From assembly GCF_030238365.1 (NCBI RefSeq), contig NZ_JASSOT010000072.1, positions 1-45,733 on the forward strand: a stretch of DNA of 45,733 bases, given 5' to 3'. Made by a program: the position numbers and the translations under genes. The stretch comes from Lelliottia wanjuensis (lineage in GTDB: Bacteria; Pseudomonadota; Gammaproteobacteria; Enterobacterales; Enterobacteriaceae). The notes beneath the pieces are model-generated. The model saw only the letters and a program-made list of their open reading frames with translations. It searched no databases and had not been told where the DNA came from. Of this stretch, positions 10,201 to 20,313 are shown one piece after another. Each line of letters opens with the position of its first letter. Position 1 is the stretch's first letter.

Positions 10201-13200
10201 GCCGCGTCTTTCTGCATCCACAGATTATTTCCGGCAAGAATGTCGCCGCGCTGGTTGGTGATGCTGTTGGCGTACAGCGCCAGATTGTTCGCGGCGTAGA
10301 GCAGGGCGGTGTTGACGATCGACCCTGGCGCGCTGAGCGTCAGGGAGCCGCGGGTGCCGGTGAAACCGTCCACGGTGATATTGCCGCGGCTGGCGATGGC
10401 GATATCGCCGCCACCCTGGATCGTCCCGGCACCGTTGAGCGCCACGGTGCTGCCGGAGAGCGCACTCGCGCCGCTGCCGGTGGTCAGTTGCCCGTTGTTG
10501 GTCAGCGCGCCGCCCGCGGTCAGATTGACCGCCTGGCCCTGCATCACGCTGCGGTTTTCGATCGCACCGTTACTGCTGATACTGAGGGTTTTCCCCGCCG
10601 CGATCGCCGTCTTACCGGTAAACGCATTCGTGAGTTTTAAGGTCAGATTGCCCAGCGAAACCAGCTGGCCGACCGCATCCAGCCCTTTACTCTCCAGCCA
10701 CAGATCGCCGCCGCTGAGCAACTTACCCGCCGCGCTCTGGGTGACCTGATCGGCGTCAATCGTCAGCTGGCTGTTGCCGAGCAGCGTCCCGCTGTTTGTC
10801 ATCTGGTCATAATTCACCGCCAGCGTTCCCGCCTGGGTGGTGCCCTGGTTTACCAACGTATTGCCCGTCAGCGTGGTCTGATCCGCAAGCCAGGTGCCGC
10901 CGTTAGTTGCCGTCGCCGCGTTGAGGATCAGATTCGTCGCCTGAAGCCAGCCCGCGCCGGTGAACTGCGGCGTCGTCAGCGTCAGGCGTGCGCCGGAAAG
11001 CAGTTTGCCGTCGTTGCGTGCCTGAGTGTTGGCGGTGACGTTTGTGTCGCCGCCGCCCTGCATCAGGCCGTAGTTGAAAAGAGAGGGCGTCGTTACGGTC
11101 AGCCCCTGACGGCTGACGATCTCCCCGCCAGCGTTGTTGGTCAGCGCTCCGCTGAGGCTAAACGTCGCGCCGTTATCCCCCTGCAATCGCCCGTTGTTGG
11201 TCAATGCGCCGCTGGTCACGCCGAGCGTTGCGCCCTGGATTTTTCCGTCGTTAGCGAGGGAGGCGGCGTTGAGATTCAGCGCCCCGCCGGTCAGCATCGT
11301 CCCGTTCTGCTGCTGGGTGATGGCCCCGGTCTGGGCCAGCGTCAGCCCGTTCACACCGCTGATCGCCCCGCTGTTGCTGAGCGTCGTCCCTTTGAGTGTC
11401 AGGTTTTTCGCCGCCCACTGGCCCTGATTGTTGAGTGACATCGCCTGCAGCGTCGCGCTGCCCAGCGCAGTGATTTTGCTGCCCGCGCCGTTGGTCAGAT
11501 TAGTTGCCAGCGTCATTTGCAGCGCGTCGGCGCTCTGCACCGCGCCGTTGTTGGTCAGCGACTGGGCATCCAGCAGAATGTTTTGCCCCTGCCAGGACCC
11601 GTTATTGGTGACCGTCCCGGAGGTAATATTCAGCGTGCCCTGCGTGAGCAGCGCCCCCGACGCGCCGTTGATCAGCTCCAGCTGCGGCGCAGCCATCGCC
11701 ATGCGGGCCATCAGTTGCTGCTGGGCCTTCAGCGTCAGGCTTTGCAGCCCCGTCAGCGTTCCCTGGTTGTTGATACTGGTCTGGCGCAGTGCGAGGGTTT
11801 TCCCCTGCACCGCCCCGCTGTTTTTGAGCGAGATGCCGCCGAGCCGCATATCCCCTTCGCCCAGCAGTTGGCCCCGGTTATCCAGCGTCTGCGCGGTGAT
11901 TGCCGTGTCGCCCTGGCTCATCAGCGCGCCGGTTGAGGTGAGGGTGCCGCCAACACTGGCGATTAACGCCCCCTGGCTGAGGAGCGATCCGCCGTGCGTC
12001 CAGCCGTCCGCCGTTACCGTTACGCCGTTGCCCTGAAGCGTGCCCTGGGTGGTTAGCTGCCCGGCATCCAGCGTCAGCGCCCCGCCGGTCAGCGTTTTTG
12101 ACGCCGCGCCGGTGACGAGCGAATCACCCGTCAGCGTGAGGGCGTCGGTGCCCTGCCACAGGCCGCTGTTGTTCAGTTCGCGGGCGTTTAGCGTCAGGGT
12201 TTTGCCCATCACGCGGCCTGGGTTCAGCAGGCTATCGGCGGTGAACTTCACCGCGCCGCCGCTCTGTAGCAGGCCGGTGTTGGTTATCTTGCCGCTGAGG
12301 TTGCCGGTGAGCCCTTTCAGGCCGTTAACTGTCCCGCTGTTATCCAGCGACGAGCCCGTCAGGCTCAGGTTTTCCCCCTGAAGGGCACCCGCGTTGCTAA
12401 GCGTTCCGCCGTTCAGGGTGAGCGCGCCGCCGGAGAGCCATTTACCCGCCGCGTCGTTGCTGATCCGACTCGCCGTCGCCTCCGCCCGATCGTTGCCCTG
12501 AATCAGGCCGCTGTTGCGGATATCGGTGGCCCCCAGCGTGAGGGTTTTGCCTGCCAGCGTCCCGGTATTGGTCAGGGTGACGGCGTTCAGCGCGGCGTCA
12601 TTTTTGGCGACCAGCCCGCCCTGATTATTCAGCGCGTTGTGGAGGGTCATCTCCAGCGCATCCGCCTGAATATCGCCGCTGTTGAGCAGATCGTTGCCCT
12701 TAACTGTCAGCCGCTGATTGACCTGCATCAGGCCGTGGTTTTCGAGCTTATCAAGATCCATCGCGAGCGCGCCGCCGCTTACCAGCTGTCCGCTTTGGCC
12801 GTTGGTCAGCGAGCGGGTGGTCAGCGTCAGGCCGTCGTTGCCTTGCAGAATGCCGTTGTTCGTCAGCTGCGGCGTAGTGAGCGTCAGCGTTTTCGCCGCC
12901 AGCTGCCCGTCGTTAAAGAGCTGCGCCGCCGTCAGTTCAAACAGATTTTGGCTGAGGAGGGTGCCCTGATTATCCAGCCGTCCGCCAGCGTTGAGGGTAA
13001 GACGATCCAGCGTCTGCACCGACCCGCTGTTGCTGATGGCGTCTGCGGTGACAGAGGCGTCGCGCGCCTGAATCTGCCCCTGGTTGCTTAAGGATTTGCC
13101 GCTGAGCGTCAGCGTTTCGCCGCCGGTAATTTGCCCCTGCGTCTGGTTGGTGAGTCCGCCACCGGTCCAGGTCAGTGCGCTGCTCCCCTGCAACAGACCG

Positions 13201-16200
13201 CTGTTTTGCAGGTCGCCGCGCAGGGTCAGTACTTTCGCCAGCAGCTGCCCGCGGTTATTGATGTTAGCCGCGTTCAGATCCAGCTTTTGCTGGCTCAGCA
13301 CGTTGCCGTCGTTGGTCAAGGATTTGGCGATCGTCGCGGTGATGCCCGCTTCGCCCAGCGCGTTGCCGCTGTTGATCCACTCGCCGGTCGCCAGGTTGAG
13401 GGTTTTGCCCTGCAGCAAACCGGCGTTGATGAATTTGTCGTTTTGCAGACGCACGTCCCCGCCGGAGAGCACTTTGCCGTTCTGCTGGTTGTTGAGCTGC
13501 GTTCCCGTCGCCGTTAGCGCAGTTGTCCCCTGCAGCGTACCGCTGTTGGCGATGGTCCCCGCGTTGAGTTGCACATTCGCTCCGGCCAGCAGCCCGCTGT
13601 TCAGCAGCTCCGGCGTCGCGAGCGTCAGTCCGTTGCGGGCGATAATCTGTCCGCTGCTGTTGTTTTGCATCTGGCGAGACAGGGTGAGCAGCAGGTTCGT
13701 CGCGCTCAGCTCCCCGCTGTTCGCCAGCGTCGCGCCGCGAAGGGTCAGCGTGCCGTCGCTGCGCATGGCGCCGCCGTTCGTGACCTCGTCGGCGTTGAGA
13801 GTAAGAATGTCATACCCCTGCATCACGCCCTGGTTTTGCAGGGTATTGCCCGTCAGTTGCAGGTTTTTTGCCGCTATCTGACCGTCGTTTAGTAGCGTCG
13901 AACCTTTAACGTTCAACGCATCGTCGGCCAGCAGACGACCGGCCGTCTGGTTAGTCAGCGAGTTGCCATCAAGACGCAGATTTACGCCGTTGATTTCGCC
14001 GCTATTGGTCAGCGCATTGCCCTGCCACCCCAGATCGGCGTCCGTGGTGATGAGACCGCTGTTGTTCAGTTCCGGCAGATTGAGCGTCAGGTTACGGGCG
14101 CTATAAATCGCGCCGCCTGTCAGGTTATCCAGCGTGGTCGCCCGCAGGGTTAGCAGGGTGTTTCCCTGCAACAGACCGCTGTTACTTATCTGTTTGCCAT
14201 CGAGAGTCAGGACGTCGGCCACCAGCGTGCCGCTGTTCGCTATCGCGTCCGGTGCTGTGAGGGTGATGCTGTCCGCTTTCGCTTTGCCGCTCTGGTTGAT
14301 GCGCTGCCCGTTGAGGGCGATAGCATTCGCCGTGAGTTCACCGCGCTGGGTGATGCCGTCGGTGGCGCCAAAAGAGAGGGTTTTCGCCGTGGATGTGCCG
14401 CTGTGATCGAGGTTCTGTGCCGAAGCGCGCAACGCGCCTTTTGCCGCCTGCACGCCGCCAAGATCCGCGCTATTTGCTTGCAGGGTCAGATCCTGACCGC
14501 TCTGAAGATGCGCGTCAGCGCGGGTGGTGAGATTTTTGCCGCTGACGGACAGTGCGCCCGCGGCGTCCGTCTGGCCGTTGAGATCGGCGAGCTGGGCGGC
14601 GGTGAGCTGGATGTTGCCCTGGCTGGTGGTTCGTGAATCTTTGCCGCTGGTGAGGGTGTCGGCATCCGCCGTCAGCGCTTTTGCCCCGGAGAACACGCCG
14701 TTTTGCACCAGCGCGCCCGCTTTGGCACGCAGCGCACCGTCCGCCACCACGCTTCCGCTATTGCGAAGAGACTCGCTGGCGTTCAGTTCCGCATCGCCTT
14801 TGGCAGTGAGGGTGCCCTGCTGGTTGAGCGTCCCGGCGCTGACCTGCAGCTGGCCGCCGCTTTGCACCGTGCCGCTGTTGGTGATGTTTTTCCCGGCAAG
14901 GGTGACGCCGTTGCCCTGCAAGGTGCCGCTGTTCGTCAGGCCCTCGGCCTGTACGCTGGCGCGCCCCTTCGCCGCCATCAGGCCGCTGTTGTCCAGCTGC
15001 TGGCTGGCGCTCGTCAGATCGCCACCCGCGTTAAGTTGCCCCTGGCTGGTGATGCGCTCACCGCTGAGATCGATATTGCTCGCCGCATCGGCGCGGCTGC
15101 GATTATCCAGCGTGAGCTGTTGTCCCTTAAGCGCAAGATTTTTACCTGCCGACACCGCGCTGCCCGTTGCGGCCAGCGTGCCGCCGCTGGTGAGCGTGGT
15201 CTGCGTGTCGCTGCCGAGCGTCGCGTTGTTGAGCGTCAAATCCTGACCGCTGTTCACCGTCAGCGCCGCTTTACTGGTGGCGCTCCCGCCGCTCATCTGC
15301 AGTTTGCCATCATTGGTCAGGCGCATTTCGCCGCCGCTCACCAGGGTGCTGTTATTCAGCGCGATATCCTGCGAGCTGGCGACGTTGAGCGCCCCGCCCG
15401 ACTGATGGCTACCGTTGAGCGTCACGCCTGCGCCTTTGGCGGTAATCGCTCCGCTGGCGAGGCTGTTCGTGACCGTCAGTTTACCGTTGGCATCCAGCTG
15501 AATATCGCCCTGACGGGCATTCAGATTACCGAGGTTCACCCCCACGCCTTTATCGCTCGACACCAGGCGAATGCGGTTGGCGTACATACCGCCCAGGGCG
15601 CTGGTATCCACCGCGATGACAGGCGCGACCCCTTCACCGGCGATGACTTTTACGCTGCCATCTGCGCCGACGCGGTTTGCCCCCGCCGTCACCGTCAGAT
15701 CCCGGGCGTGGATCGCCGCATTGACCTCGGTAGCGCGGGCGATGATCGACAGGGCATCGCTTTGACTGGCATCCAGCCCCTGGCCTTCAATGGTGATCGC
15801 CCCTTTGCTGACATCCAGCGCCAGCAGGTTCCCGTTCGCGTCGAACTGCGGTTTGCCGGTGGTTAAGGTCACATTCGGGGTGTTGATAAATCCGCAGCCG
15901 TTACAGGTGATGCCGTAGGGGTTGGCGACCATCACGCTCGCCGCTTTTCCGCCGACTTCCGTATAGCCCTGGAGCTGAGAACGACTGCCGCCCGTCACTT
16001 CGTTGATAATGCCTTTCGCTTCTTTGCCCGCCACCAGGTTCGGGTTGTTCTGGATCAGGCCGCCGAGCTGCGTCTGGGTCAGACGGTCGGTGGCGTTATT
16101 GAGGATCACCCCTTCTTTGCCAACGTTGTAGCTGTTGAACTGGTTATGTGAAATCCCCGCCCCATTCGGCGGGGCGATATTCACCACCGGCACCCCGTTC

Positions 16201-16349
16201 CCGGCCTGATCCATCGTGGTCTTTCCGCCAGGCGTCATCACCGCCGCAAACGCGGGGGCGACGGGCTGCCAGACCATCAGGCTGCAAACCATCCAGCTAA
16301 TCAGACGCTGTGAGAGACGAACAGGGGGGTGACGAGTATCCATAGTCAT
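4197..16349 (-). CDS. cdiA: CdiA contact-dependent inhibition effector
   Basis: This 4050-residue exported filament delivers a C-terminal toxin into neighbouring bacteria. In order: signal peptide (1 to ~35); TPS/haemagglutination domain with NPNL (102-105), NPYGI (143-147) and the CNGC pair; a very long FHA-1 repeat region (~280-2065) of units such as LxNSGxLQGN; a Tyr-rich, lower-GC stretch (~2065-2310) and the rest of the central region to ~2590, probably the receptor-binding part; FHA-2 repeats (~2600-3320); pretoxin region ending in VENN (3752-3755); and a 295-residue tip. The tip's last ~130 residues carry MPWEDYV, FDYYD and SVKSLDTQT, matching EC869-type CdiA nucleases of the PD-(D/E)XK class, likely a metal-dependent DNase. 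The start at 16349 (MTMDTRHPP) follows the cdiB stop by eight bases, with AAGAGA upstream; the frame is open further but overlaps cdiB. E. coli CdiA is nearer 3100-3300 residues. Confidence 0.95.
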   Translation of the reverse strand: MTMDTRHPPVRLSQRLISWMVCSLMVWQPVAPAFAAVMTPGGKTTMDQAGNGVPVVNIAPPNGAGISHNQFNSYNVGKEGVILNNATDRLTQTQLGGLIQNNPNLVAGKEAKGIINEVTGGSRSQLQGYTEVGGKAASVMVANPYGITCNGCGFINTPNVTLTTGKPQFDANGNLLALDVSKGAITIEGQGLDASQSDALSIIARATEVNAAIHARDLTVTAGANRVGADGSVKVIAGEGVAPVIAVDTSALGGMYANRIRLVSSDKGVGVNLGNLNARQGDIQLDANGKLTVTNSLASGAITAKGAGVTLNGSHQSGGALNVASSQDIALNNSTLVSGGEMRLTNDGKLQMSGGSATSKAALTVNSGQDLTLNNATLGSDTQTTLTSGGTLAATGSAVSAGKNLALKGQQLTLDNRSRADAASNIDLSGERITSQGQLNAGGDLTSASQQLDNSGLMAAKGRASVQAEGLTNSGTLQGNGVTLAGKNITNSGTVQSGGQLQVSAGTLNQQGTLTAKGDAELNASESLRNSGSVVADGALRAKAGALVQNGVFSGAKALTADADTLTSGKDSRTTSQGNIQLTAAQLADLNGQTDAAGALSVSGKNLTTRADAHLQSGQDLTLQANSADLGGVQAAKGALRASAQNLDHSGTSTAKTLSFGATDGITQRGELTANAIALNGQRINQSGKAKADSITLTAPDAIANSGTLVADVLTLDGKQISNSGLLQGNTLLTLRATTLDNLTGGAIYSARNLTLNLPELNNSGLITTDADLGWQGNALTNSGEINGVNLRLDGNSLTNQTAGRLLADDALNVKGSTLLNDGQIAAKNLQLTGNTLQNQGVMQGYDILTLNADEVTNGGAMRSDGTLTLRGATLANSGELSATNLLLTLSRQMQNNSSGQIIARNGLTLATPELLNSGLLAGANVQLNAGTIANSGTLQGTTALTATGTQLNNQQNGKVLSGGDVRLQNDKFINAGLLQGKTLNLATGEWINSGNALGEAGITATIAKSLTNDGNVLSQQKLDLNAANINNRGQLLAKVLTLRGDLQNSGLLQGSSALTWTGGGLTNQTQGQITGGETLTLSGKSLSNQGQIQARDASVTADAISNSGSVQTLDRLTLNAGGRLDNQGTLLSQNLFELTAAQLFNDGQLAAKTLTLTTPQLTNNGILQGNDGLTLTTRSLTNGQSGQLVSGGALAMDLDKLENHGLMQVNQRLTVKGNDLLNSGDIQADALEMTLHNALNNQGGLVAKNDAALNAVTLTNTGTLAGKTLTLGATDIRNSGLIQGNDRAEATASRISNDAAGKWLSGGALTLNGGTLSNAGALQGENLSLTGSSLDNSGTVNGLKGLTGNLSGKITNTGLLQSGGAVKFTADSLLNPGRVMGKTLTLNARELNNSGLWQGTDALTLTGDSLVTGAASKTLTGGALTLDAGQLTTQGTLQGNGVTVTADGWTHGGSLLSQGALIASVGGTLTSTGALMSQGDTAITAQTLDNRGQLLGEGDMRLGGISLKNSGAVQGKTLALRQTSINNQGTLTGLQSLTLKAQQQLMARMAMAAPQLELINGASGALLTQGTLNITSGTVTNNGSWQGQNILLDAQSLTNNGAVQSADALQMTLATNLTNGAGSKITALGSATLQAMSLNNQGQWAAKNLTLKGTTLSNSGAISGVNGLTLAQTGAITQQQNGTMLTGGALNLNAASLANDGKIQGATLGVTSGALTNNGRLQGDNGATFSLSGALTNNAGGEIVSRQGLTVTTPSLFNYGLMQGGGDTNVTANTQARNDGKLLSGARLTLTTPQFTGAGWLQATNLILNAATATNGGTWLADQTTLTGNTLVNQGTTQAGTLAVNYDQMTNSGTLLGNSQLTIDADQVTQSAAGKLLSGGDLWLESKGLDAVGQLVSLGNLTLKLTNAFTGKTAIAAGKTLSISSNGAIENRSVMQGQAVNLTAGGALTNNGQLTTGSGASALSGSTVALNGAGTIQGGGDIAIASRGNITVDGFTGTRGSLTLSAPGSIVNTALLYAANNLALYANSITNQRGDILAGNNLWMQKDAAGNANSEVVNTSGTIETQNGDISIKTGHLLNERAGLSASVTAETEITNQYSWLTQTEALVPLSYLDSVNYNYGYYRVDTGCANSCAGAYWSRPAPYKNAGDLEFAVSRSQVVVSSDGSAAARISSGRDALLSANTMENNASNILATKNIVLSGGTLNNQSWIESAQTRYMTYSYGGDEFAKESKITSQNGTGGVNYIYFTSRGNIRTEGVDGNAYRAVIQAGGNVVANFTSDISNTTTTANVGGNSSTIKAPTLTTLSNQTIDGAAQKQNLANTGVVAVNSPQWNDQLQGALQQINGGGALDSSGASSTSLSNISTSQKGNASLGQLNELAKAGVTTADLNTAKGGATGQYQGKTVDTSAYPLPSGNNGYFVVSDNPKSPYLINVNPKLNGLGQLDPALFADLNKMLGTQPSTSAPQETRAAFTDEKQVLGSSYMLGRLNLNPDYDYRFLGDAAFDTRYVSNTVLNQTGSRYLNGVGSDLDQMRYLMDSAAAAQQSLGLQFGVSLTADQIASLDHSILWWEKATINGETVMVPKVYLSPKDVTVNNGSVIAGNNVSLTGGNITNSGSSLVANNNLTLDSQNSISNLNNGLIKAGGDLNLSAIGDINNISSTISGKTVQLASLDGSINNLTLADQIDINAKGKYSNVSIKDTVLGTTASITAQDSLSLEAGKNITVTGANLASGGDMLLNAWGDIAVNANQINDAYSSSQAKTSRSSVTYQGSTVNAGGNLSINAGNNIDLSASDLKAGGSAGLNAGNDLNLNAEQTSDSSRKGKSESHSTGIDRTTISAGDNLVLKAGQDINSQAAALAAEKDVGIQAGRDVNLEAQATGEGDSYKSSKKTVINESVRQQGTEIASGGNTVVIAGRDVNSEAAQVTAQGDIGVVAGRDVNLTTATESDYYYKEQTKTKSGFLSKKTTHTIEESSATHESGTLLSGDNVQVAAGNNLLVKGSGVVGDDQVTLRAGNNVDIVAATNSNTDWRFKEEKKSGLMGSGGIGFTIGSSKSTHDLREKGTTQSQSFSTVGSTGGNVDISAGNQAHIGGADLVAGKDLNLSGSSVIIEPGHDKRTRDETFEQKKSGLTVALSGTVGGAINNAVSAAQDAHEESDGRLAALQATKTALSGVQAGQAVDMAATTGDPNALGVALSLTTQKSKSEQHAQSDVVTGSTLNAGNNLSITANGKGHGPNSGDIVIAGSQLKAGGDTTLDAQNDILLSGAANTQQSSGKNSSSGGGVGVSIGGGGNGAGISVFANVNAAHGKDKGNGTDWTETTIDSGKTVTIKSGNDTVLDGAQVNGNKIVADVGHDLLMSSQQDTNKYDSKQTSVAAGGSFTFGTMSGSGYINASQDKMKSRFDSVAEQTGLFAGDGGFDITVGNHTQLDGAVIASTATADKNSLDTGTLGFTDLHNEADFKTQHSGISLSGGGSFGDEFPGNMPGGMISAAGNKGHAEGTTQAAIADGTITIRDKASQKQDVADLSRDTEHANDSISPIFDKEKEQNRLKEVGMISDIGSQVADIARTQGDLNGLKEAKDKYGDLPANATEEQRLAYLAKLRATPEYQGEMKKLGTGSDIQRGIQAATAALQGLAGGNIGGALAGASAPELAHLLKSTEGDPAVNAIAHAILGGAVAAIQGNSAAAGAVGAASGEVIARAIAGIYYPDVKMSDLTEEQKQTISSLASISAGIAGGLAGGNTAGAAAGAGAGKNAVENNFLSASQSLTFDKELSDCRKSGGDCQSVIDKWKNVSDKQSQQLDETLKDNPASALAWDKELAEGGLDMASRPAWMNNIPGAGGMNDEKARAYVQQWNSQDLSKIDAGTPGWMQFAAFASDPENQAALGSLGLLAKDVTIAAVSFMSRNTATATVSAADIGLKWGQGNMKQGMPWEDYVGNTLPSTTDRLPVGFRTFDYYDASTKTAYSVKSLDTQTISRLNKPNQLYSTVKGNIDKAVGFKDSSRSGISLDSSMISNKEIQLAVPANTTKTQWTEINRAVEYGKTQGVTVKITQVK
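4200..4620 (-). other. CdiA nuclease tip (EC869-like)
   Basis: This is the terminal domain of CdiA, from the conserved entry [14 protein letters not shown] segment (about residue 3918) to the end. Acidic residues in WEDYV and FDYYD, followed by S-V-K, fit a PD-(D/E)XK-type active site. Base composition drops here relative to the FHA-2 region, as expected for an exchangeable module. From memory, the closest characterised relative is CdiA-CT of E. coli EC869 (o11), reported as a zinc-dependent DNase. Confidence 0.7.
5085..5096 (-). other. VENN motif of CdiA, boundary of the variable tip
   Basis: Codons for Val-Glu-Asn-Asn (residues 3752-3755). In enterobacterial CdiA this motif separates the conserved body from the variable toxin region. 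The orphan module has its own copy at 1490-1501. Confidence 0.95.
6479..7266. repeat. 788-bp direct repeat of the left window edge
   Basis: This part of cdiA (FHA-2 region) matches 1-788 without insertions or deletions and with only scattered substitutions. The adjoining 5660-6475 is more loosely repeated at 2079-2896 in the orphan module. Such repeats are substrates for homologous recombination that can replace the cdiA tip. Confidence 0.9.
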
Positions 16350-16357
16350 CAATTCTC

Positions 16358-18058
16358 TTAAAGCACGAAAGCAATGCGCCAGTTGACGCTGATGTGGTCC
16401 GGGCCGAGCCAGTCGGGATAGTGCACCGGCGTCCCCACGGAAACCTGGCTGCTGTACCAGCGCCCGGCGCTGCTGAGGCCAATGGAGGCGCCCCACAGGG
16501 TGCCGGACGCGTAGCGATCTTCACGGTCTTTTTCCAGCCAGCCGCCGTCGAACGCCGCCGTGGCGCTGACCTGGCCAATTACCGGGAGGGTAAACAGCGT
16601 GTAGCCGAGTTCGTTGCGCAGATACCCGCCGTTATCGCCGGACAAATACTGCTCTTTGAAGCCGCGCACCGAGCTTTCGCCGCCCAGGGTCAGGCGCTCA
16701 GAGCCGTATAACCGATCGGGTGACCACTGGCCGTAGGCGCTGGTCAGCCACCAGAGATTGCTGGTTAGCGGACGCTGAAAACTGGCGTTGAGGCTCCATT
16801 TACGGAATTCTGCGCGCGGCATATCGCCGGATTTGTCTTCATCCGTCTCGGCGTTGAACCACGGCATCCCGTGGCTGTAGGTGGGGTTGAAGGTCGCCAC
16901 GCCACCCGCCATTTTTTGCGTATGGGTGATACCGACAATCAGGCTGGAGAGGTTGCGGGTGCTGCTTTGCAGCGGCGCATCGTTGAGCCAGTTACGGCTC
17001 GAGCGCTGTACCGCGCCCAGCGTCAGGCCGGTTTTGACGTCGCCGTTGCGATATACCACCCAGGAGCCATTGAGGCGGTGCGTTTTGGTGTCGCCCGTCG
17101 AGACCCACTGGTAGCCCATGTTATCGAGTGTGGTCCGGTAGTTGCTCCACGCATAGCTGTAGTCCAGCAGGCCATAGCCGAATGGCACGCTGACGCCCGC
17201 CTGGAAACTTTGCGCGTCATACGCGGTGGCAAAATCGCTGCTGCGCCCGCCGCTCACAAACCACTTATCGGCCAGCCCGAGGAGATTATTCCCGGTCAGA
17301 CCGCCATTGAGCTGATCCTCACCGGTACTCTTTTGCCCGCTATTATCCAGACTGATGGTCGCACTTAACGGAAATTCGGGTTGCGCAGTAAGATTAACCA
17401 CTGAATATCCCGGCTCTGACGCCGGAATAATTTCAATTTGCACGGGCGTGGTACGCAAACGGTTAATTTGCTCCATCCCTTGTTCGATATCCCGTAAATT
17501 AAGTACGCGCCCCTTAAGACCTGGAAACGCCATTTTGAGCATTAAGGGTGTTTCGCCTTCAAGGCGAATATCTGCAAGCTTTCCTTCCAGCACCGCAATA
17601 TTGAGCTGACCACCAGAGAGATCCTGTTCGGTGAGAAAAGCGCGGCTGGTGATATATCCTCGGCTGATATACCAGTCAGAAATTTGTGCTGTTAATTCAG
17701 TGATTTTCGCCATATCCAGACACTGATTTTCCCAGGGTGTCAGCAGCTTCTGCTGAGCTTTAGGGGAGATCAGCGTCGCCCCCGTCAGGGTGATATTCTG
17801 GATGCGAAAACAGGGCCCGGTTCCTGTTGCGACAGGCGCTGGTGCCGTGGGTTTTGGCAGAGGGATCGAGCGCTCTAATTCTTCACGTTGCTGTTGGTTC
17901 TGTAATAACAGCTGCTGTTGCTGCTGTTGGATTGTGTCGCGGTCCGCAGGAGAAAGCGGGGCTGCCTGAAGAGTAAAGGTGCTCACGCCTGCAATAAGAA
18001 CAGCCATGCGATAATTGACGAGAGAAATGGCGTTAAATAACCTGAACACCCTGTTCAT
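16358..18058 (-). CDS. cdiB: CdiB outer-membrane transporter (two-partner secretion)
   Basis: This 566-residue TpsB/Omp85-family protein forms the outer-membrane barrel that secretes CdiA. It has an N-terminal signal region (to about residue 32), a Gln-rich helix (residues ~36-65) corresponding to the plug helix, a short Pro/Ala linker, POTRA-type domains (from ~80) that recognise the CdiA TPS domain, and a barrel of alternating strands. The hallmark loop motif VRGF is at residues 464-467 within GGESSVRGF, and the protein ends in an aromatic-containing strand (NWRIAFVL). AGGAA lies just upstream of the ATG. cdiA starts eight bases after its stop, giving the E. coli-type order cdiB-cdiA-cdiI, and a good promoter sits about 40 bases upstream of the start. 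Confidence 0.95.
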   Translation of the reverse strand: MNRVFRLFNAISLVNYRMAVLIAGVSTFTLQAAPLSPADRDTIQQQQQQLLLQNQQQREELERSIPLPKPTAPAPVATGTGPCFRIQNITLTGATLISPKAQQKLLTPWENQCLDMAKITELTAQISDWYISRGYITSRAFLTEQDLSGGQLNIAVLEGKLADIRLEGETPLMLKMAFPGLKGRVLNLRDIEQGMEQINRLRTTPVQIEIIPASEPGYSVVNLTAQPEFPLSATISLDNSGQKSTGEDQLNGGLTGNNLLGLADKWFVSGGRSSDFATAYDAQSFQAGVSVPFGYGLLDYSYAWSNYRTTLDNMGYQWVSTGDTKTHRLNGSWVVYRNGDVKTGLTLGAVQRSSRNWLNDAPLQSSTRNLSSLIVGITHTQKMAGGVATFNPTYSHGMPWFNAETDEDKSGDMPRAEFRKWSLNASFQRPLTSNLWWLTSAYGQWSPDRLYGSERLTLGGESSVRGFKEQYLSGDNGGYLRNELGYTLFTLPVIGQVSATAAFDGGWLEKDREDRYASGTLWGASIGLSSAGRWYSSQVSVGTPVHYPDWLGPDHISVNWRIAFVL

Positions 18059-18095
18059 TTTGTTCCTGGATTGATGTATTACAAATTATTTCAGA

Positions 18096-18124
18096 ACTAT
18101 AAGGCGAGCGTTATTTCGAGTAAA
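18096..18124 (-). promoter_or_regulatory. Promoter of the cdiBAI operon
   Basis: TTTACT (18119-18124), a 17-base spacer and TATAGT (18096-18101) on the minus strand make a good sigma-70 promoter. The predicted start near 18089 leaves a leader of about 30 bases before cdiB. The surrounding ~260 bases are AT-rich, which would suit H-NS silencing. A small inverted repeat (CAGTAAAAACTG type) lies upstream at about 18142-18159. Confidence 0.65.
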
Positions 18125-18324
18125 TAGAATTTTAGATAAGCACTCAGTTTTTACTGAATATGTGACTGCCGTACAATTAATGGCTATTAATAATAGAATC
18201 GTTAATTCATCAAACAAATATATTATTTTGTTAATGATTTTCAGCACGAAATATTTTTCGCCATTATGCCGGGCTTACACCAAACAGCCCAGGCGACATC
18301 AAGGACACCGGATCAAACGTGAAA

Positions 18325-18343
18325 GGCGGGTTGCCCCGCCACA
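18325..18343 (-). terminator. Terminator after nlpA
   Basis: GGCGGG (18325-18330) and CCCGCC (18335-18340) form a six-base-pair GC stem with a four-base loop just after the nlpA stop. On the minus strand only three U residues follow, so it may be leaky. Confidence 0.6.
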
Positions 18344-18347
18344 CGTA

Positions 18348-19157
18348 TCACCAGCCCGGCACCGCCCCGCCGTTAAAGATTTTTTCCGCCGCTTTCGCCA
18401 CTTCCGGCGACTGGTACGACTGAATAAATTCCTTCACGTTTTCAGCGTCTTTGTTGTCTTCGCGCGTTACCACAATATTTACGTAAGGCGAGTTTTTGTC
18501 TTCGATAAACACCCCGTCATGCACCGGCGACAGCCCGGTTTGTTGCAGGTAGGTGGTGCTGATGATCGCCACATCCACTTTTGGGTCGTCCAGTACGCGC
18601 GGCAGCTGCGCGCCTTCCAGCTCCATGATGTTCAGTTTTTTCGGGTTGGCTGTGATGTCGAGCGCCGTTGGCAGCAGGCCGACGTCCGGTTTCAGCGTAA
18701 TCAGCTTCTCTTTTTGCAGCAGCAACAGCGCGCGCCCGAGGTTAGTCGGGTCGTTTGGTATGGCAATGGTCGCGCCATCCTTCAGCTCTGATACGGCTGT
18801 GACCTTGCGGGAATAACCGGCCATCGGGAAGACAAAGGTATTGGCGACGGCCACTAATTTATAACCGTGCGCTTTGTTGTCTTCGGCGAGAAACGGACGA
18901 TGCTGGAACACGTTCGCATCCAGTTCACCATGGTTGGTCGCATCGTTGGGCAACAGCGAGCCGCTAAAACCGACCAGTTCGACATCAAGGCCGTACTTCT
19001 CTTTCGCCACTTTTTTGGCGACTTCCGCCACGTCCTGCTCGGCGCCGTTAATCACGCCGACTTTAATGTGTTTGGCATCGCTGCCACCCTGGTCACAGCC
19101 CGCCAGCAGCAGACCCGTAAGAACTAATGCACCAAATCGAGGTAAAGAGAGTTTCAC
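18348..19157 (-). CDS. nlpA: NlpA lipoprotein (MetQ/NlpA-family solute-binding protein)
   Basis: This 269-residue lipoprotein is the NlpA (lipoprotein-28) homologue of the MetQ family, periplasmic binding proteins related to the methionine ABC transporter. The lipobox LLAGC places the lipidated Cys at residue 21, and Asp at +2 predicts retention in the inner membrane. The segment KHIKVGVINGAEQDVAE and the later DPTNLGRALLLLQK and C-terminal NGGAVPGW match E. coli NlpA closely. The start is GTG at 19157 with AAGGA nine bases upstream. It stands alone, with no metN or metI permease genes next to it, as in E. coli, where NlpA can contribute to methionine uptake with MetNI. It is a core gene with the CDI island inserted downstream and vapBC upstream. 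Confidence 0.93.
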   Translation of the reverse strand: MKLSLPRFGALVLTGLLLAGCDQGGSDAKHIKVGVINGAEQDVAEVAKKVAKEKYGLDVELVGFSGSLLPNDATNHGELDANVFQHRPFLAEDNKAHGYKLVAVANTFVFPMAGYSRKVTAVSELKDGATIAIPNDPTNLGRALLLLQKEKLITLKPDVGLLPTALDITANPKKLNIMELEGAQLPRVLDDPKVDVAIISTTYLQQTGLSPVHDGVFIEDKNSPYVNIVVTREDNKDAENVKEFIQSYQSPEVAKAAEKIFNGGAVPGW

Positions 19158-19270
19158 GAGACAGATCCTTTTGATAAACGTTTAAACGACTATATCGACA
19201 ACGAAGCGGTACGCTAAAAACCGAAAAAGAATCAACCAGAAGGAAAAGTTATATGTGTACGGACGACTTT

Positions 19271-19300
19271 GTAGGCCCGGTAAGCGCAGCGCCACCGGGC
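19271..19300. repeat. Single REP-like palindrome
   Basis: GTAGGCCCGGTAAGCGCAGC followed by GCCACCGGGC has the form of one enterobacterial REP unit. It lies between the stop of vapC (19309) and nlpA and resembles the half-units of the BIMEs at 33261 and 35561. Confidence 0.7.
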
Positions 19301-19308
19301 GTCAGGTG

Positions 19309-19707
19309 TTACAGAGACGTGGTCCAGTCTTCTACGTTTAATCCCTGAACCATGCCGAAGGCGCGATCGTTGGTGACAAAAGTGGCACCGCGACTCACCG
19401 CGTGGGCTGCAAGCAGTTGATCAAGCGCCCCCATGACTTTTCCCTCTTTTTCCATTGATGCGCGCAGCGTGCCATAGCTTTCCGCGGCTTCACGATCCCA
19501 GTCACATACGGTGACCGTATTCAAAAACTCCAGTATTTTTGCGGTTAATGAACTGCTTTGCTTTTTGGCCACGCCGTAAAGCAGTTCCGCTTCAGTGACG
19601 CTCGAAATACAAATATCTTCGAGCGCGGTATAGGAATATTTATTAAGCACATCTGGATGCTTTCTGACGATATAGCTCACAATGTTTGTATCAAGCATAT
19701 GCCGCAT
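19309..19707 (-). CDS. vapC: VapC PIN-domain toxin
   Basis: This 132-residue single PIN-domain ribonuclease is the toxin of a type II module; enterobacterial VapC (MvpA/VagD type) cleaves initiator tRNA. The expected acidic residues are present: Asp6 in MLDTN, Glu in VTEAELLYG, Asp in ALDQLLAAHA and Asp in VTNDRAF. The start lies two bases after the stop of the antitoxin gene, so the two are translated together. A REP unit follows its stop. The pair sits between nlpA and the efflux operon and is an accessory insertion relative to the E. coli nlpA-yicS order. Activity is likely, since all four acidic positions are intact. Confidence 0.92.
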   Translation of the reverse strand: MRHMLDTNIVSYIVRKHPDVLNKYSYTALEDICISSVTEAELLYGVAKKQSSSLTAKILEFLNTVTVCDWDREAAESYGTLRASMEKEGKVMGALDQLLAAHAVSRGATFVTNDRAFGMVQGLNVEDWTTSL

Positions 19708-19709
19708 TT

Positions 19710-19970
19710 CTACATTCCTTCAAAAGGATCTCTGTCTGCGAACCCTTGATTGCGCTCCTCTTTACTCAGGAATGATTCCGGGACATCCGTTAGCTTTAAC
19801 AGGTTTAAAAAGATATCTCTGTGGTACTCACGATGATTCTTCACAGACAGCACCACATTCCCATACTCATCTCTGCGGATATAGACACTATCCGTATCAA
19901 ATTCAAAATCAGCCGGTAGTCTGACGGCCTGACGACGGCCCTTTTTGAAGATTTTTACTGTGCGTTCCAT
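19710..19970 (-). CDS. vapB: VapB antitoxin (AbrB-type)
   Basis: This 86-residue antitoxin has an N-terminal SpoVT/AbrB-type DNA-binding domain (residues 1-45: KIFKKGRRQAVRLP, then the acidic strand EFDTDSVYI) and a C-terminal tail that should bind and block VapC, ending in the DPFEG type segment typical of VagC/VapB. I chose the ATG at 19970 because GAGGT lies five bases upstream and because the VagC/VapB family begins with this strand; the open frame continues another 32 codons upstream without family resemblance. VapB-VapC complexes normally repress their own promoter, which should lie just upstream of 19970. Confidence 0.92.
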   Translation of the reverse strand: MERTVKIFKKGRRQAVRLPADFEFDTDSVYIRRDEYGNVVLSVKNHREYHRDIFLNLLKLTDVPESFLSKEERNQGFADRDPFEGM

Positions 19971-20236
19971 TGCCACCTCTGCGGGTTTATTGACCAGGCC
20001 AAAGAATGAGCCATCGGGGGGCAGAGTGACAAGCATCACGATGCAAATTCGGAAAGCGCCTCGCAACTTATAGTAGGCCCGCTAAACAAAGCGCCTTCCC
20101 TATTGGAAAAGAACCGTGCTCTCCTTATTTTCAGCGCAATTTGACTCTCTCACAGCTTTATCTTCATAAAAACTCCTTATTCTCTCCTTTATTTCGTTGT
20201 GGAAATATCCTTTCAATATGTAAATAAAAAAAGCGC
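19971..20236. other. Intergenic region between divergent vapBC and the TetR gene
   Basis: About 270 bases without a supportable gene. The left part must hold the leftward vapBC promoter, for which I see only a weak TTGTCA-type -35. The right part is AT-rich and leads into the rightward promoter at 20237-20264. Confidence 0.5.
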
Positions 20237-20264
20237 TTTCCAATACCTTCCTGAAACGTATAAT
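20237..20264 (+). promoter_or_regulatory. Promoter of the TetR regulator gene
   Basis: TTTCCA (20237-20242), 16 bases, then a consensus TATAAT (20259-20264). The start site would be near 20271, directly at the edge of the palindromic operator, giving a leader of about 43 bases. Confidence 0.7.
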
Positions 20265-20271
20265 AACCAAA

Positions 20272-20291
20272 AATGAGAACGATCATTCTCA
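20272..20291. promoter_or_regulatory. Palindromic operator upstream of the TetR gene
   Basis: TGAGAACGATCATTCTCA (20274-20291) is an 18-base palindrome with one mismatched pair, centred about 30 bases before the ATG and overlapping the predicted start site. It is most simply the autoregulatory site of the TetR protein. Its AATGA...TCATT character also resembles a Fur box (about 12 of 19 positions), so iron control is an alternative. Confidence 0.6.
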
Positions 20292-20313
20292 CTCTTGACG
20301 CGGCGGGAAAACG

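Noticed and set aside
10300..15500. Regular short repeats that might suggest a CRISPR array or tandem DNA repeats
   Set aside because: The periodicity is at protein level: degenerate FHA-1 units in one long open frame, without conserved DNA repeats separated by unique spacers.
16350..16496. Extension of cdiA to an ATG at 16496
   Set aside because: It would overlap cdiB by more than 130 bases and put 49 non-conserved residues before a clear signal peptide; the start at 16349 has a ribosome binding site and the right N-terminus.
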